From: an uncultured Bacteroidales bacterium
GTDB taxonomy: Bacteria > Bacteroidota > Bacteroidia > Bacteroidales > WCHB1-69
DNA: 62,254 bases
NCBI GenBank assembly: GCA_900316305.1
Contig: ONCM01000010.1
Location: 1 to 62,254, forward strand
Direction: 5' to 3'
Each line of letters starts with the position of its first letter. Within the stretch, counting starts at the first letter, position 1. Positions 19,981 through 34,080 of this stretch are shown here, piece by piece. Below the pieces are notes generated by a model. It had not been told where the DNA came from, made no database searches, and worked only from the letters and a program-made list of their open reading frames with translations. The translations under genes and the position numbers were made by a program.

Positions 19981-20150
19981 AGGGGGACATGGCGAGTTGG
20001 CGACATGACGACTTGGTGAGTTGGCGACATGACGACTTGGCGAGTTGGCGACATGACGACTTGGCGACATGACGACTTGCCGACATGACGACTTGGCGAG
20101 TTGGCGACATGGTGGCTTGATGACTTGATGAAAAGGCGACTTGTTGATTT
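19981..20150. repeat. GACATG/GACGACTTG simple-word repeat
   Basis: A patchwork of short words (GACATG, ACGACTTG, GCGAGTTGGC) repeated irregularly for about 170 bases. The same GACATG words recur at 35269-35312 and 36684-36786. It lies after a terminator and before the secE promoter. It has no coding potential; the open frames through it on the minus strand are repeat artefacts. Confidence 0.8.
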
Positions 20151-20236
20151 ACAGTTTGTTAGGGTGGCGCGTTACAAAAAGTGTGCCATTGTGGAATTTT
20201 TTTTTCAACAGTGTGTGTTTGATTAAAAAATAATGC

Positions 20237-20244
20237 TATATTTG
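20237..20244 (+). promoter_or_regulatory. Promoter -7 motif for the secE-rpoC cluster
   Basis: TATATTTG fits TAnnTTTG, with a TTTG at 20218-20221 upstream. It is the only good motif before secE and would give a leader of about 170 bases. No gene is seen between 19974 and 20418. Confidence 0.6.
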
Positions 20245-20418
20245 CCAGCTTGTTTTAGAATCGTTATTAAGTGGTGAAGTGAAGTGGGTGTTGATTTTTA
20301 ACAAGTTGATTTATAGTTGGTTGTAGCGATAGATTTTGATTTTGTTTTCTGTGCGAAAGTTTCAGTTTGTGCATGAAAACGCGGAAAATTTGAGAATAAT
20401 AAGAAAAAATATAAAGAA

Positions 20419-20610
20419 ATGAAGATAGTGAATTATTTTAAAGAGTGTTATGACGAGCTGGTTCATAAAACGAGCTGGCCCACCATGCAAGAGCTTGGAA
20501 ATAGTGTTGTGGTGGTATCTATTGCTTCCCTTATAATCGCGTTAATCGTGTTTTTGATGGATACCATTTTCAATCTGGGTATGAACCTCATGTTCCCCCC
20601 GGCTGTTTAA
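20419..20610 (+). CDS. secE: SecE preprotein translocase subunit
   Basis: A 63-residue single-span protein. The amphipathic start (MKIVNYFKECYDELVHKTSWPT) carries the conserved helper-helix residues W-P-T, followed by one membrane helix at about 28-58. It is the short SecE form of most bacteria. It stabilises SecY in the inner-membrane SecYEG channel. It is first in the cluster and nusG follows after 42 bases, the standard bacterial order. The tuf and tRNA-Trp genes that often precede it in Bacteroidota are not in this window. Confidence 0.95.
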   Translation: MKIVNYFKECYDELVHKTSWPTMQELGNSVVVVSIASLIIALIVFLMDTIFNLGMNLMFPPAV

Positions 20611-20652
20611 TTTCTTTATCAACAGACATCATATTCCTAAAGTAACTTTGTC

Positions 20653-21207
20653 ATGGCTGAGTTAGAACGCAAGTGGTACGTGATCAAATCTGTTACGGGT
20701 ACTGAGAAGAAGGTAAAGCAAAACATCGAGACTGAGGTTTCGCTTTCCAATTTGAAGGATTCCGTTTTTGAAGTTTTGATCCCTACGGAAAAAGTTTTTC
20801 ACAGCACGAAGAACGGCAAGAAGGTGGTGAAAGAGCGCAATTATTTCCCGAGTTACATTTTCGTTGAGGCGATAATGACGCAGGAAGTGTGTGCTAAGCT
20901 GCTGGAGGTGCCTGGCGTGTTGGGATTTGTGGGTTGCAAACGTAAGAGTGACCCGCCCGTGGCATTGCGTAAAGACGAGGTTTCCAGACTTCTGGGTAAG
21001 GTTGACGAGCTCGCCACACAAGACGAGTACTTGTTGCAGCCTTTCTTAGTGGGCGAGGAGGTCAAGGTTATTGACGGACCTTTCAACACCTTCAACGGTA
21101 TCATCGAAGAGATTGACACTGAGAAGAAGAAGCTGAAGATTACGGTGAAAATCTTCGGCCGTAAGACCCCGCTTGAGCTGGGCTTTATGCAGGTTGAAAA
21201 AATATAG
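20653..21207 (+). CDS. nusG: Transcription antitermination factor NusG
   Basis: A 184-residue protein of normal length. The N-terminal NGN domain starts KWYVIKSVTGTEKKVK and includes FPSYIFVEA. The C-terminal KOW domain runs from about residue 128 (VGEEVKVIDGPFNTFNGIIEEID). NusG binds RNA polymerase to reduce pausing and links it to Rho or the ribosome. It sits between secE and rplK as in most bacteria. Confidence 0.96.
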   Translation: MAELERKWYVIKSVTGTEKKVKQNIETEVSLSNLKDSVFEVLIPTEKVFHSTKNGKKVVKERNYFPSYIFVEAIMTQEVCAKLLEVPGVLGFVGCKRKSDPPVALRKDEVSRLLGKVDELATQDEYLLQPFLVGEEVKVIDGPFNTFNGIIEEIDTEKKKLKITVKIFGRKTPLELGFMQVEKI

Positions 21208-21247
21208 TGTCTGACAATTAGTTACAAACAAAATTAAATTAACAAAA

Positions 21248-21697
21248 ATGGCAAAAGAAGTAGCTGGCTTAATTAAGTTACAGATTAAGGGAGGTGCCGC
21301 CAATCCGTCACCGCCGGTAGGTCCCGCTTTGGGTTCTAAGGGCGTGAACATCATGGAATTTTGCAAACAGTTCAATTCCCGTACGCAGGATTTGGCTGGC
21401 AAAGTCATTCCGGTTATTATCACGGTCTATAAGGACAAATCCTTTGACTTTGTCACCAAAACGCCGCCGGTAGCTGTACAGGTTATGGAGGCCGCCAAAC
21501 TTCAGAAAGGCTCTGGAGAGCCCAACCGTACCAAAGTTGGTACGATCACATGGGACCAGGTTCGCAGCATTGCCGAGATCAAGATGAAAGACTTGAACTG
21601 TTTCACGATCGAGTCTGCCATGTCTATGGTTGCCGGTACTGCTCGCAGCATGGGTGTCAATGTGAAGGGTGGTCAGAATCCTTTCGAGCAAAATTAA
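21248..21697 (+). CDS. rplK: 50S ribosomal protein L11
   Basis: A 149-residue protein. The N-terminal motif [20 protein letters not shown] with its conserved proline-rich hinge, and the C-terminal rRNA-binding part ([23 protein letters not shown]), identify L11. It forms the GTPase-associated centre with L10 and L12. It lies 40 bases after nusG and 22 before rplA, in one operon. Confidence 0.97.
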   Translation: MAKEVAGLIKLQIKGGAANPSPPVGPALGSKGVNIMEFCKQFNSRTQDLAGKVIPVIITVYKDKSFDFVTKTPPVAVQVMEAAKLQKGSGEPNRTKVGTITWDQVRSIAEIKMKDLNCFTIESAMSMVAGTARSMGVNVKGGQNPFEQN

Positions 21698-21719
21698 TTA
21701 ACAAGTAAAATTAAAACAA

Positions 21720-22415
21720 ATGGCTAAGATATCAAAAAAACGCAAAGAGGCTTTTGCTAAATTTGATAAGAGTAAAATATACGCTCTGCCCGAAGCTATC
21801 CAGGTAGTGAAGGACCTTACCTACACCAAGTTTGATGCGTCTTTCGACATTGACGTCCGTTTGGGCGTTGACCCTCGTAAGGCCAACCAGATGGTGCGTG
21901 GTATCGTGACCCTTCCTCACGGAACCGGCAAGGAGGTGCGTGTGTTGGTGCTCTGTACTCCCGACAAGGAGGAAGAGGCAAAGGCTGCGGGTGCTGATTT
22001 CGTGGGCTTGGAGGAATACGTCGATAAGATCAAGCAAGGTTGGACCGACGTGGATGTGATCATCACCATGCCGAGCGTGATGCCGAAGATCGGTGCGCTG
22101 GGTAGAATCCTCGGTCCTCGTGGTTTGATGCCGAACCCGAAATCAGGTACCGTGACGATGGAGATTGGTAAGGCCGTGTCAGAGGTGAAAGCCGGTAAGA
22201 TCGACTTCAAGGTTGACAAGTATGGTATCATCCACACTTCCATCGGCAAGAATCGCTTCTCTGTGGAGCAGCTGACCGACAACGCTCGTGAGATGTTGGC
22301 GACAGTGATCAAGCTGAAACCGACCAGTGCGAAGGGTACTTATATCAAGAGCATCTACCTCTCCACGACAATGAGCCCCGGCGTGCAAGTGGATCCCAAA
22401 TCAGTTACCTTATAA
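21720..22415 (+). CDS. rplA: 50S ribosomal protein L1
   Basis: A 231-residue protein of normal length. The conserved L1 signature is present ([20 protein letters not shown], then KSGTV). L1 binds 23S rRNA at the stalk near the E site and in many bacteria represses its own operon. No clear L1 mimic site was found in the 22-base gap upstream. Confidence 0.97.
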   Translation: MAKISKKRKEAFAKFDKSKIYALPEAIQVVKDLTYTKFDASFDIDVRLGVDPRKANQMVRGIVTLPHGTGKEVRVLVLCTPDKEEEAKAAGADFVGLEEYVDKIKQGWTDVDVIITMPSVMPKIGALGRILGPRGLMPNPKSGTVTMEIGKAVSEVKAGKIDFKVDKYGIIHTSIGKNRFSVEQLTDNAREMLATVIKLKPTSAKGTYIKSIYLSTTMSPGVQVDPKSVTL

Positions 22416-22430
22416 TAAAGATTAGTTAGT

Positions 22431-22949
22431 ATGAACAAAGAACAAAAAAGTCAAATTATCGAAGAAATATCCCAAGACTTGGCTAACTATTCTCATGTAT
22501 ATGTAACGGATATTTCCGGATTTACAGTTAGCACAGTCAATCAGTTACGCAAGTTGTGTTTCAGCAAGGACGTGAAGCTGAAGGTTGTGAAGAACACCCT
22601 TCTGAAACGTGCCATGGATCAGTCGGAGAAAGACTATTCAGAACTCTACGAGTCGCTGAACGGTCCCACCGCTGTCATGCTGTGCAACACGGGTAACGTG
22701 CCCGCCAAATTGATAAAGGATTTCCGGGCAAAAAATGCGAAGCCCCTCATCAAGGCCGCCTTTATTGAGGAAGCCGTTTATATCGGCGACGATCAATTGG
22801 AGATGCTTTGCAGCATCAAGTCTCGCGAGGAGTTGATCGGCGACATCGTGGCATTACTGCAATCACCTGCAAAACAAGTGGTTTCCGCTTTGCAGTCGGG
22901 TGGTGGCAAGTTGGCCGGTATCGTAAAGACCCTCTCCGAAAGAGCATAA
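22431..22949 (+). CDS. rplJ: 50S ribosomal protein L10
   Basis: A 172-residue protein. The N-terminal RNA-binding domain (YVTDISGFTVSTVNQLRKLC, KVVKNTLLKRA) and a C-terminal helix that carries L7/L12 dimers (LLQSPAKQVVSALQSGGGKL) identify L10. It starts 15 bases after rplA, too close for an L10 leader like that of E. coli. Confidence 0.96.
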   Translation: MNKEQKSQIIEEISQDLANYSHVYVTDISGFTVSTVNQLRKLCFSKDVKLKVVKNTLLKRAMDQSEKDYSELYESLNGPTAVMLCNTGNVPAKLIKDFRAKNAKPLIKAAFIEEAVYIGDDQLEMLCSIKSREELIGDIVALLQSPAKQVVSALQSGGGKLAGIVKTLSERA

Positions 22950-22998
22950 TAAAAAACAACAAATCAAATTTAGTAAAAACAATTAAAAAAATAACATT

Positions 22999-23376
22999 AT
23001 GGCAGATTTGAAAGCATTTGCAGAACAATTAGTGAACTTAACCGTTAAGGAAGTTAACGAATTAGCTCAGATTTTGAAGGACGAATACGGCATCGAGCCC
23101 GCTGCAGCCGCAGTGGCAGTCGCAGCTGGTCCCGCCGCTGGTGGTGCAGCCGCAGCTGAAGAGAAGACCGAGTTCGACGTCATCCTGAAAGCAGCCGGTG
23201 GCAACAAGTTGCAAGTTGTGAAACTGGTGAAGGAACTCACCAGCCTCGGCCTGAAGGAAGCTAAGGAATTAGTTGACGGCGCACCTAAGGCTGTCAAGGA
23301 AGGCATCTCCAAAGACGAAGCTGAGTCTTTGAAGAAATCCCTCGAAGAAGCTGGTGCTGAAGTCGAAATTAAATAG
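22999..23376 (+). CDS. rplL: 50S ribosomal protein L7/L12
   Basis: A 125-residue protein. An N-terminal dimerisation region ([20 protein letters not shown]), an Ala/Gly-rich hinge (residues 33-52) and the C-terminal factor-binding domain ([38 protein letters not shown]) identify it. It recruits translation GTPases to the ribosome. A long hairpin lies between it and rpoB. Confidence 0.97.
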   Translation: MADLKAFAEQLVNLTVKEVNELAQILKDEYGIEPAAAAVAVAAGPAAGGAAAAEEKTEFDVILKAAGGNKLQVVKLVKELTSLGLKEAKELVDGAPKAVKEGISKDEAESLKKSLEEAGAEVEIK

Positions 23377-23393
23377 TTTCGACCCAACCCTCA

Positions 23394-23448
23394 AGCAATA
23401 GAACAACGCTTCCACGTCAGGTGGAAGCCTTGTTCTTATTGCTGTTTT
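23394..23448 (+). promoter_or_regulatory. Long hairpin between rplL and rpoB, attenuator-like
   Basis: Three nested stems: AGCAATA/TATTGCT, GAACAA/TTGTTC and GCTTCCAC/GTGGAAGC around a five-base loop. A GTTTTAT tail follows. The tail is weak for full termination. By analogy with the known rplL-rpoB attenuator of E. coli it may lower polymerase gene expression relative to ribosomal genes (inference). Confidence 0.7.
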
Positions 23449-23513
23449 ATAATACCTGCTGATTGGTATTTTGCTAAAAATCAGTATTATTGTCAATTAA
23501 AAAATAAACAGCC

Positions 23514-27317
<3,804 letters not shown>

Positions 27318-27338
27318 GAAATAAAAACATCTGAAAGA

Positions 27339-30300
27339 ATGGCTCTCAGAAAAGATAATAATACCCGTAAGGAGTTTCATAAAATAACCATCAGTCTGGC
27401 CTCTCCGAACACGATTCTGGAGCAGTCGCATGGTGAGGTGTTGAAGCCGGAAACCATCAACTACAGAACGTTGAAGCCGGAAAGAGACGGCCTGTTCTGC
27501 GAGAAGATTTTCGGTCCGATGAAGGACTGGGAATGCCACTGCGGTAAGTACAAGAGAATCCGTTACAAAGGGGTCATTTGCGACCGTTGCGGTGTGGAAG
27601 TTACCGAGCGTAAGGTCCGCCGTGAGCGCATGGGTCACATCCAGTTGGTTGTGCCCGTGGCCCACATCTGGTTCTTCAAGTCCCTGCCGAACAAGATTGG
27701 TGCTCTTTTGGGTTTGGCCACCAAGGAGGTGGAAGCCGTTGTGTATTACGAAAAATATATCGTGATTCAAGGCGGTATCATGGAAAGCGACGAGATCAAG
27801 AAAGGCAAGCTGTTGACCGAAGAGGAATATTTTGATTTGGTGGAGAAGCTGCCTGCTGATAATCGTCTGTTAGAGGACACCGATCCCAACAAGTTCATCG
27901 CCAAGATGGGAGCTGAAGCCCTGTACGACCTGTTGTGCAAGGTGGATCTGGACGCTGAGTCCTACGAGTTGCGTGACCGTGCGAACCGCGAGACATCTCA
28001 ACAGCGTAAGAAAGACCTGTTGAAACGTCTGCATGTGTTTGAGGCGTTCCGCGACAGCCGTAAGCGCGCCGACAACCGTCCGGAGCGTATGATTGTGAAG
28101 ACGGTGCCGGTGATTCCGCCGGAGTTGCGTCCTTTGGTGCCGTTGGATGGTGGCCGTTTCGCCACTTCCGACCTTAACGACCTCTACCGTCGCGTGATCA
28201 TTCGTAACAATCGTCTGAAGAGACTCATGGAAATCAAGGCTCCCGATGTCATCATGCGTAATGAAAAACGTATGTTGCAGGAGGCTGTGGATTCCCTGTT
28301 CGATAACTCCAAGAAATCCAGTGCTGTGAGAACGGAGTCCAACCGTGCGTTGAAGTCCCTCTCCGACAGCTTGAAGGGTAAGCAAGGACGTTTCCGTCAG
28401 AACTTGCTCGGTAAACGTGTTGACTACTCTGGTCGTTCCGTTATCGTCGTCGGTCCCGACTTGCACCTGAACGAGTGCGGTCTGCCGAAAGATATGGCTG
28501 CCGAGTTGTTCAAACCCTTTGTCATCCGCAAAATCCTTGAAAGAGGCATTGTGAAGACGGTGAAATCCGCCAAGAAGATTGTCGATCGCAAGGATCCCGT
28601 TGTATGGGAGATTCTGGAGAACATTTTGAAGGGTCACCCCGTGTTGCTCAACCGTGCTCCTACGCTGCACCGTCTGGGTATCCAGGCGTTCCAGCCGCGT
28701 TTGGTGGAAGGTAAGGCCATCCGTCTGCACCCGTTGTGCTGTACGGCATTCAACGCTGACTTCGACGGTGACCAGATGGCTGTGCACGTGCCGCTGGGCA
28801 ATGCTGCCATTATGGAGGCCCAGATGCTGATGATGGCTTCTCACAACATTCTTAATCCGGCAAACGGTGCGCCCGTGACCGTGCCTTCTCAGGACATGGT
28901 GCTCGGTCTGTACTACATCACGAAGGAACTGCCCTCCACGCCCGACCATAAGGTTCCCGGCGAAGGCAGCATCTTCTACGGACCGGAAGAGGTGAGAATC
29001 GCCTATAACGAAAAGAAAGTACACCTGAATGCCAAGATCAAATGCCGCGTCGATGTTGACGGGCAGGGCACGATGAAGATCGTCGATACCACCGTGGGTC
29101 GTGTGATGTTCAACCAAGTGGTGCCGAAAGATTATGGCTATATTAACATGTTGCTGACTAAGAAAGCGTTGCGCGATATCATCGGTGACGTGCTTATCAA
29201 GTGCGGCAACAAATCCTGTACCCAGTTCTTGGACGACATTATGAGCCTCGGTTACCGTATGGCTTACGAAGGCGGTATGTCGTTCAACCTCGGTGATGTG
29301 ATTGTGCCCGCCGAAAAGCCGAAGTTAATTGCCGAGGCTAACGCTCAGGTCGATGAGATTACCATGAACTACAACATGGGTTTCATTACCAACACTGAGC
29401 GTTACAACCAGGTGATTGACGTGTGGTCACAGTGCAACGCGCGTCTGTCCAAGATCCTCATGAAGGAGATCGAGGAAGACCGCCAGGGCTTCAACCCCGT
29501 GCACATGATGCGTGACTCCGGAGCCCGTGGTTCTGCGGAGCAGATTCGTCAGCTGTCCGGTATGCGTGGTCTGATGGCAAAGCCCAGTAAGGCTGGCTCC
29601 TCCGGCGGTGAGATTATTGAGAACCCCATTTTGTCCAACTTCAAGGAAGGTCTGTCTGTGCAAGAGTACTTCATCTCTACGCACGGTGCCCGTAAGGGTT
29701 TGGCTGATACCGCATTGAAGACCGCTGACGCTGGTTATCTGACCCGTCGTTTGGTTGATGTTTCTCACGATGTGATTATTAACGAGGAAGACTGCGGTAC
29801 GTTGCGCGGTATGACCGTGAGCGCGTTGAAGAACAACGAAGAGGTGGTGGAGACGCTGTACGACCGTCTGTTAGGTCGTGTTACGTTGCATGACGTGTAT
29901 CATCCTCAGACTGGTGAGTTGATTATTCGCGCTGGAGAGGAGTTGACTGAGAAATATTGTCAGATTATTGAGGATTCTCCCATTGAGGAGGTGGAAATCC
30001 GTTCGGTCCCGACCTGTGAGTCCAAGCATGGTATCTGTCAGAAGTGTTACGGTCGTAACCTGGCTACCGGCAAGATGGTGCAGATTGGTGAGGCTGTCGG
30101 TGTCATCGCGGCACAGTCCATTGGTGAGCCTGGTACACAGCTGACCCTGCGTACGTTCCACGTCGGTGGTGTGGCCGGTAACGTGGCCGCCAACAGCAGC
30201 ATCATCGCTTCTTACGACGGTGTGCTGAGCATCGATGAGCTTCGTGCTTTGGAGAAAACCGACGATACGGGCAAGTTCTACTATAAGGTGATTGGCCGTA

Positions 30301-31625
30301 CCGCTGAAATCAAGATTATTGACGTGAAGACCGGTGTGGCATTGTCCTCTGCGAACGTGCCTTACGGTTCTAACCTCTACTATAAACACGGTGATAGCAT
30401 CAAGAAGGGTGACCTGATCGCTGATTGGGATCCGTTCAACGCTGTGATTCTGTCCGACGTGGCTGGTAAGGTGCAGTTCAACGATATTATCGAAGGCGTT
30501 ACTTACCGTGTGGAGACTGACGAGCAGACCAATATCCACGATAAGGTGATTATTGAGAGCCGTCTGAAGACCAAGAACCCGGGCATTAACATTGTCGATG
30601 AGGATGGTGACATCATCAAGAGCTTCGACGTTCCCGTGGGTGCACGTTTGGCCGTGGAAGAGGGTCAGGTTATCGATTCCGGTGAGATTTTGGTTAAGAT
30701 CTTGCGTTCCTTCGGTAAGTCCGGTGATATCACGGGCGGTCTGCCGCGCGTGACCGAGCTGTTCGAGGCTCGTAATCCTTCCGATCCTGCTGTGGTGTCT
30801 GAAATCGACGGTGTCGTTTCCTTCGAGAAGAAGCTGAAACGTGGTAACCGTGTCGTGAAGATCACCCCGCGCGTGGATTCCGGCGAAGGTGCCAAGACCT
30901 ATCTCATTCCGACTTCCAAGCAGATTCTTGCGCAAGAGAACGACTTCGTGAAGGCTGGTACGCCGCTGTCCGAAGGTTCTCTCACCCCTGTCGATATTTT
31001 GAATATCAAGGGTGCGCAGAAGGTGCAAGAGTATATTATCAACGAAATTCAGGAGGTGTATCGTCTGCAAGGTGTGAAGATCAACGACAAGCACTTTGAG
31101 GTTATTGTCCGTCAGATGATGCGCAAGATGGAAATCGAGGATCCGGGCGACACCAAGTTCTTGCAAGGCGAGTTGATCAACAAGATCGACTTCCAAGAGG
31201 AGAATGACCAGATTTGGGACAAGAAAGTGGTCGAGGATGCCGGTGATTCCGACACGATCCGCAAAGGTCAGATCATTTCCGCCAAGAAGCTGCGTGATGT
31301 GAACTCCCAGCTGAAGCGTAAAGACTTGCGCTTGGTGGTGACTCGCGACGCGCGTCCTGCTACTGGTAAGCCGATTCTGCAAGGTATCACCCGCGCTTCT
31401 CTGCAAACTCACAGCTTCATCTCCGCTGCATCCTTCCAGGAGACGACGAAGGTGCTGACCGAGGCCGCTATTAATGCGAAATCCGACAGCCTGATTGGTA
31501 TGAAGGAGAACGTCATTGTCGGCCAGAAGATTCCGGCAGGTACGGGTATCCGCGCATACCAGAACATCGAGGTCGGCTCGAAAGAGGAGTACGAATCTCT
31601 GATGGCATCCAAGGAAGAGGATTAG
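27339..31625 (+). CDS. rpoC: DNA-directed RNA polymerase subunit beta'
   Basis: A 1,428-residue protein. The N-terminal zinc ribbon has Cys66, Cys68, Cys81 and Cys84 ([19 protein letters not shown]). The catalytic magnesium motif [12 protein letters not shown] starts at residue 472, with the three Asp at 474, 476 and 478. The second zinc site ([15 protein letters not shown]) and the bridge/trigger-loop region ([20 protein letters not shown]) are present. Complete; last of the main cluster genes before the small DUF3467 gene. Confidence 0.97.
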   Translation: MALRKDNNTRKEFHKITISLASPNTILEQSHGEVLKPETINYRTLKPERDGLFCEKIFGPMKDWECHCGKYKRIRYKGVICDRCGVEVTERKVRRERMGHIQLVVPVAHIWFFKSLPNKIGALLGLATKEVEAVVYYEKYIVIQGGIMESDEIKKGKLLTEEEYFDLVEKLPADNRLLEDTDPNKFIAKMGAEALYDLLCKVDLDAESYELRDRANRETSQQRKKDLLKRLHVFEAFRDSRKRADNRPERMIVKTVPVIPPELRPLVPLDGGRFATSDLNDLYRRVIIRNNRLKRLMEIKAPDVIMRNEKRMLQEAVDSLFDNSKKSSAVRTESNRALKSLSDSLKGKQGRFRQNLLGKRVDYSGRSVIVVGPDLHLNECGLPKDMAAELFKPFVIRKILERGIVKTVKSAKKIVDRKDPVVWEILENILKGHPVLLNRAPTLHRLGIQAFQPRLVEGKAIRLHPLCCTAFNADFDGDQMAVHVPLGNAAIMEAQMLMMASHNILNPANGAPVTVPSQDMVLGLYYITKELPSTPDHKVPGEGSIFYGPEEVRIAYNEKKVHLNAKIKCRVDVDGQGTMKIVDTTVGRVMFNQVVPKDYGYINMLLTKKALRDIIGDVLIKCGNKSCTQFLDDIMSLGYRMAYEGGMSFNLGDVIVPAEKPKLIAEANAQVDEITMNYNMGFITNTERYNQVIDVWSQCNARLSKILMKEIEEDRQGFNPVHMMRDSGARGSAEQIRQLSGMRGLMAKPSKAGSSGGEIIENPILSNFKEGLSVQEYFISTHGARKGLADTALKTADAGYLTRRLVDVSHDVIINEEDCGTLRGMTVSALKNNEEVVETLYDRLLGRVTLHDVYHPQTGELIIRAGEELTEKYCQIIEDSPIEEVEIRSVPTCESKHGICQKCYGRNLATGKMVQIGEAVGVIAAQSIGEPGTQLTLRTFHVGGVAGNVAANSSIIASYDGVLSIDELRALEKTDDTGKFYYKVIGRTAEIKIIDVKTGVALSSANVPYGSNLYYKHGDSIKKGDLIADWDPFNAVILSDVAGKVQFNDIIEGVTYRVETDEQTNIHDKVIIESRLKTKNPGINIVDEDGDIIKSFDVPVGARLAVEEGQVIDSGEILVKILRSFGKSGDITGGLPRVTELFEARNPSDPAVVSEIDGVVSFEKKLKRGNRVVKITPRVDSGEGAKTYLIPTSKQILAQENDFVKAGTPLSEGSLTPVDILNIKGAQKVQEYIINEIQEVYRLQGVKINDKHFEVIVRQMMRKMEIEDPGDTKFLQGELINKIDFQEENDQIWDKKVVEDAGDSDTIRKGQIISAKKLRDVNSQLKRKDLRLVVTRDARPATGKPILQGITRASLQTHSFISAASFQETTKVLTEAAINAKSDSLIGMKENVIVGQKIPAGTGIRAYQNIEVGSKEEYESLMASKEED

Positions 31626-31678
31626 AGGATGAGTTGATTAGATGATTTTTAAACGAGAAAAACGAATAAACGACAATT

Positions 31679-31984
31679 ATGGCAGAAGATAAGAAAGAAC
31701 AAAAAATGGATTTGAGTATCAGTGAGGAAGTTGCGCAGGGCGTATATTCGAACTTGGCTATCCTTTCTCATTCTGAGAACGAATTCTTTGTGGATTTCGC
31801 CTCCCTTTCGCCCGGTATTCCGAAGGCCATCGTGCGTTCGCGCATCGTTATGACCCCTGTGAATGCGAAGAGACTGCTTCGTGCGTTGCAGGACAATGTG
31901 TCCAAGTATGAAGAGCAGTTTGGTGCGATTCAGGACCGTCCGAACCAGATGCCTCCGTTCATGAGCGGTGGCGGTCTGGCATAA
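31679..31984 (+). CDS. DUF3467 family protein
   Basis: A 101-residue protein with no signal or membrane segment. The core VAQGVYSNLAILSHSENEFF, then DFASLSPGIPKAIVRSRIVM and NAKRLLRALQDNV match the DUF3467 family, small cytoplasmic proteins of unknown role. A gene of this family commonly follows rpoC in Bacteroidota. It lies 53 bases after rpoC and ends at a strong terminator, so it is probably the last gene of the polymerase transcript. A role linked to RNA polymerase is plausible from context only. Confidence 0.85.
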   Translation: MAEDKKEQKMDLSISEEVAQGVYSNLAILSHSENEFFVDFASLSPGIPKAIVRSRIVMTPVNAKRLLRALQDNVSKYEEQFGAIQDRPNQMPPFMSGGGLA

Positions 31985-32017
31985 GCAGACTACGTTCAAC
32001 TTTTTTATAAATTTTGT

Positions 32018-32051
32018 GGCGGCTGGGAATCTTTTCCGGCCGCCTTTTTTT
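32018..32051 (+). terminator. Intrinsic terminator closing the rpoBC cluster
   Basis: GGCGGCTGGGA pairs with TTCCGGCCGCC (one wobble at each of two places) and is followed by seven T. Confidence 0.92.
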
Positions 32052-32078
32052 AGTTAGCAGTTAGTAGTTAGTAGTTAG
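32051..32078. repeat. TTAGCAG/TTAGTAG word repeat, short copy
   Basis: TTAGCAGTTAGTAGTTAGTA between the terminator and the murG promoter. A longer copy is at 34748-34832. It is followed by more low-complexity words (GTTTCATGTTTCAAGTTTCATG). Confidence 0.7.
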
Positions 32079-32159
32079 GTAAAAGGCAATAGTTTCATGT
32101 TTCAAGTTTCATGGAGTACGATTATGTCAAAAGCCAAAAGCTAATAGCTAAAGTTTTTG

Positions 32160-32167
32160 TATTTTTG
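32160..32167 (+). promoter_or_regulatory. Promoter -7 motif for murG
   Basis: TATTTTTG followed by C, an exact TAnnTTTG match. The expected start site near 32174 leaves a leader of only about 14 bases. Confidence 0.65.
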
Positions 32168-32187
32168 CAGTTCAAAACCAAAGTACT

Positions 32188-33291
32188 ATGGAAAAGAGAT
32201 ACATCATCAGCGGAGGCGGCACCGGTGGCCATATTTTCCCGGCGTTGGCCATTGCCAATAAAATCAAGGCAGAGAATCCCGATGCGAAGATATTGTTTAT
32301 CGGGGCAAGTGATAAGATGGAGATGCGTCGCGTCCCTGAGGCGGGCTATCCCATTGAGGGACTGGAGATTTACGGCATCAGCCGGGAGAAGTCGCTCAAC
32401 GGTATGATGTGCAATCTGCGTCTGCCGGTGGTGATGTTGAAGGCTATGCACAAGGCTAAGAAGATCATGCGCGAGTTCAAGCCTGATTTGGCCATTGGGG
32501 TGGGGGGCTTTGCCAGCGGTCCCGCACTGAAGGCTGCCTCTCAGTTGGGAATCCCCACGCTGTTGCAAGAGCAGAACTCCTATCCTGGCGTCACCAATAA
32601 GATGTTAGCTAAGAACGCTAAGGCCATTTGCGTGGCCTACGACGGTCTTGAACGCTTTTTCCCGCCGGAGAAGATCATCAAGACGGGCAATCCCATCCGC
32701 AAGGAGATTCTGGAACTGGAGCGCAAGAAAGACAGTGCGTATCAGTATTTTAACTTCACGCCCGAGAAGAAAACTGTGTTGGTCGTGGGTGGCAGTCTCG
32801 GTGCGCGCACCTTCAACCAGACCATGGCCGCGCATCTCGACGAGTTCCGCAAGGCCGACTTGCAGCTGTTGTGGCAGACCGGCGAAAGCTTCTATAAGAA
32901 CATTGATCCTGAGTTGTTGAAACAGCAGGATGAGCATATCCGCATCGTACCGTTCATCAAGAACATGAACGACGCCTACAGTATGGCGGATGTCATCATC
33001 TCGCGGGCGGGTGCGCTGGCGTTGGCGGAACTGGCGATCGTGGGGGTGCCCACCATTCTCGTGCCGTTCCCCTATGCCGCTGAAGACCACCAAACCTTCA
33101 ACGCCAAGGCGCTCTCCACTAAGGACGCCGCGCTGCTCATCCCCGACAAAGAGGCAAAGGAGAAGTTAGTACCCACGTTAATGCAGCTCGTCGCCGATCC
33201 GCACCGGATGCAGACGCTAGGCGAGAACATCAAGCGGTTTGCGTTGCCGAATGCTATAGATTTGATATATGGGGAAATTTTGAAAATGTAG
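32188..33291 (+). CDS. murG: MurG, lipid II synthesis glycosyltransferase
   Basis: A 367-residue GT-B enzyme of the GT28 family. The N-terminal loop GGGTGGHIFPALAIA, GVGGFASGPALKAA and QEQNSYPGVTNK bind lipid I. The C-terminal UDP-GlcNAc site has GGSLGARTFN and ISRAGALALAELAIVGVPTI. It transfers GlcNAc to lipid I at the cytoplasmic face of the inner membrane, the last cytoplasmic step of peptidoglycan synthesis. In most genomes it lies inside the mur/fts cluster; here it stands alone with its own promoter. Confidence 0.97.
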   Translation: MEKRYIISGGGTGGHIFPALAIANKIKAENPDAKILFIGASDKMEMRRVPEAGYPIEGLEIYGISREKSLNGMMCNLRLPVVMLKAMHKAKKIMREFKPDLAIGVGGFASGPALKAASQLGIPTLLQEQNSYPGVTNKMLAKNAKAICVAYDGLERFFPPEKIIKTGNPIRKEILELERKKDSAYQYFNFTPEKKTVLVVGGSLGARTFNQTMAAHLDEFRKADLQLLWQTGESFYKNIDPELLKQQDEHIRIVPFIKNMNDAYSMADVIISRAGALALAELAIVGVPTILVPFPYAAEDHQTFNAKALSTKDAALLIPDKEAKEKLVPTLMQLVADPHRMQTLGENIKRFALPNAIDLIYGEILKM

Positions 33292-33347
33292 AATGAAGAA
33301 TGAAGAATGTAGAATGTAGAATGATGAATTATGAATTATGAATAATT
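33292..33347. repeat. GAATGAA/GAATGTA word repeat
   Basis: Irregular repetition of GAATGAAGAATGTAGAATG-type words, then TGAATTATGAATTATGAATA, between murG and the next start codon. Low complexity and non-coding. Confidence 0.7.
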
Positions 33348-33348
33348 T

Positions 33349-34008
33349 ATGGGTGGTTTTAAGAAAAGTGTATTTGTTTTAGCGGTTCTGTTGATGTGCG
33401 GGGGTTATGTTCGTGCGCAGAAAGACACTGTCCATATCGGGGAAATACATTCTTCGGTTCCGATTACGGGGAAGGTCGCTGATTTGCAGTATGTTTTTGG
33501 CGGGAAAGGGGAGTGGTGCTATGGCACATTTAATCGGGAGATTGAATATTATCCATGGAACATCCATGATACGGCCGTATATGTTTATCGTGTTAATTCA
33601 ATTTATGATAAGAAGACGGGTACTTCCTACACTTCAGACAAGGATGGGAATATCCGGCTTAGTTACTTGGATTTCAAGTTAGCGCGTAAGTTGGCGCGTG
33701 GTTGTTTTCTGTCCTTGGGGGATGTTGGGTTATATCTTTCGTATAATACTACTTTGGATGAATTTATCAAGGCATTCAACATTACTGATACGATAGAGTT
33801 TGGTCCTGCTTTGATGGCACCGTGGAATTATTATGGGAAAGCCAGGCCTCGTAGATGGCGGCACAGGCAATTCACTAATCTTTGGTTTTGGACAGACGAA
33901 GGAAGGCGCACCCATATTACTTTTAGTTTTGACCACAAACGTCGTTTGCGCTGTGTCGAGCTGGATTACTTCAATGCCGATAAGGTTGAGGTGAGACCGT
34001 TGCGGTAG
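33349..34008 (+). CDS. Secreted protein of unknown function
   Basis: Encodes 219 residues. The N-terminus (MGGFKKSVFVLAVLLMCGGYVRAQ) is a signal peptide with likely cleavage after Ala23, so the protein is periplasmic or exported. The remainder is rich in Tyr, Trp, Arg and beta-prone segments, with no repeat or motif I recognise. Cysteines are few. No promoter motif is clear upstream because the gap is word-repeat DNA; it may depend on murG transcription. The base composition matches the neighbours. Function unknown. Confidence 0.75.
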   Translation: MGGFKKSVFVLAVLLMCGGYVRAQKDTVHIGEIHSSVPITGKVADLQYVFGGKGEWCYGTFNREIEYYPWNIHDTAVYVYRVNSIYDKKTGTSYTSDKDGNIRLSYLDFKLARKLARGCFLSLGDVGLYLSYNTTLDEFIKAFNITDTIEFGPALMAPWNYYGKARPRRWRHRQFTNLWFWTDEGRRTHITFSFDHKRRLRCVELDYFNADKVEVRPLR

Positions 34009-34049
34009 TCATTTTTTTTCGGGAATAGTGTTGAATATCAAAAAAAATG

Positions 34050-34057
34050 TATCTTTG
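34050..34057 (+). promoter_or_regulatory. Promoter -7 motif for the 213-residue membrane protein
   Basis: TATCTTTG followed by CAGCGC, a textbook Bacteroidota -7 element 24 bases before the ATG at 34081. Confidence 0.7.
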
Positions 34058-34080
34058 CAGCGCAAAGTACTTTTAAGATT

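Noticed and set aside
19854-20110. Minus-strand frames reading MSPTRQVVMS-type repeats
   Set aside because: They translate the GACATG word repeat. Length and reading depend on the repeat itself.
19981-20150. Possible CRISPR array
   Set aside because: The words are 6-10 bases long and irregular, with no repeat of 25-40 bases and no unique spacers. No cas genes are in the window.
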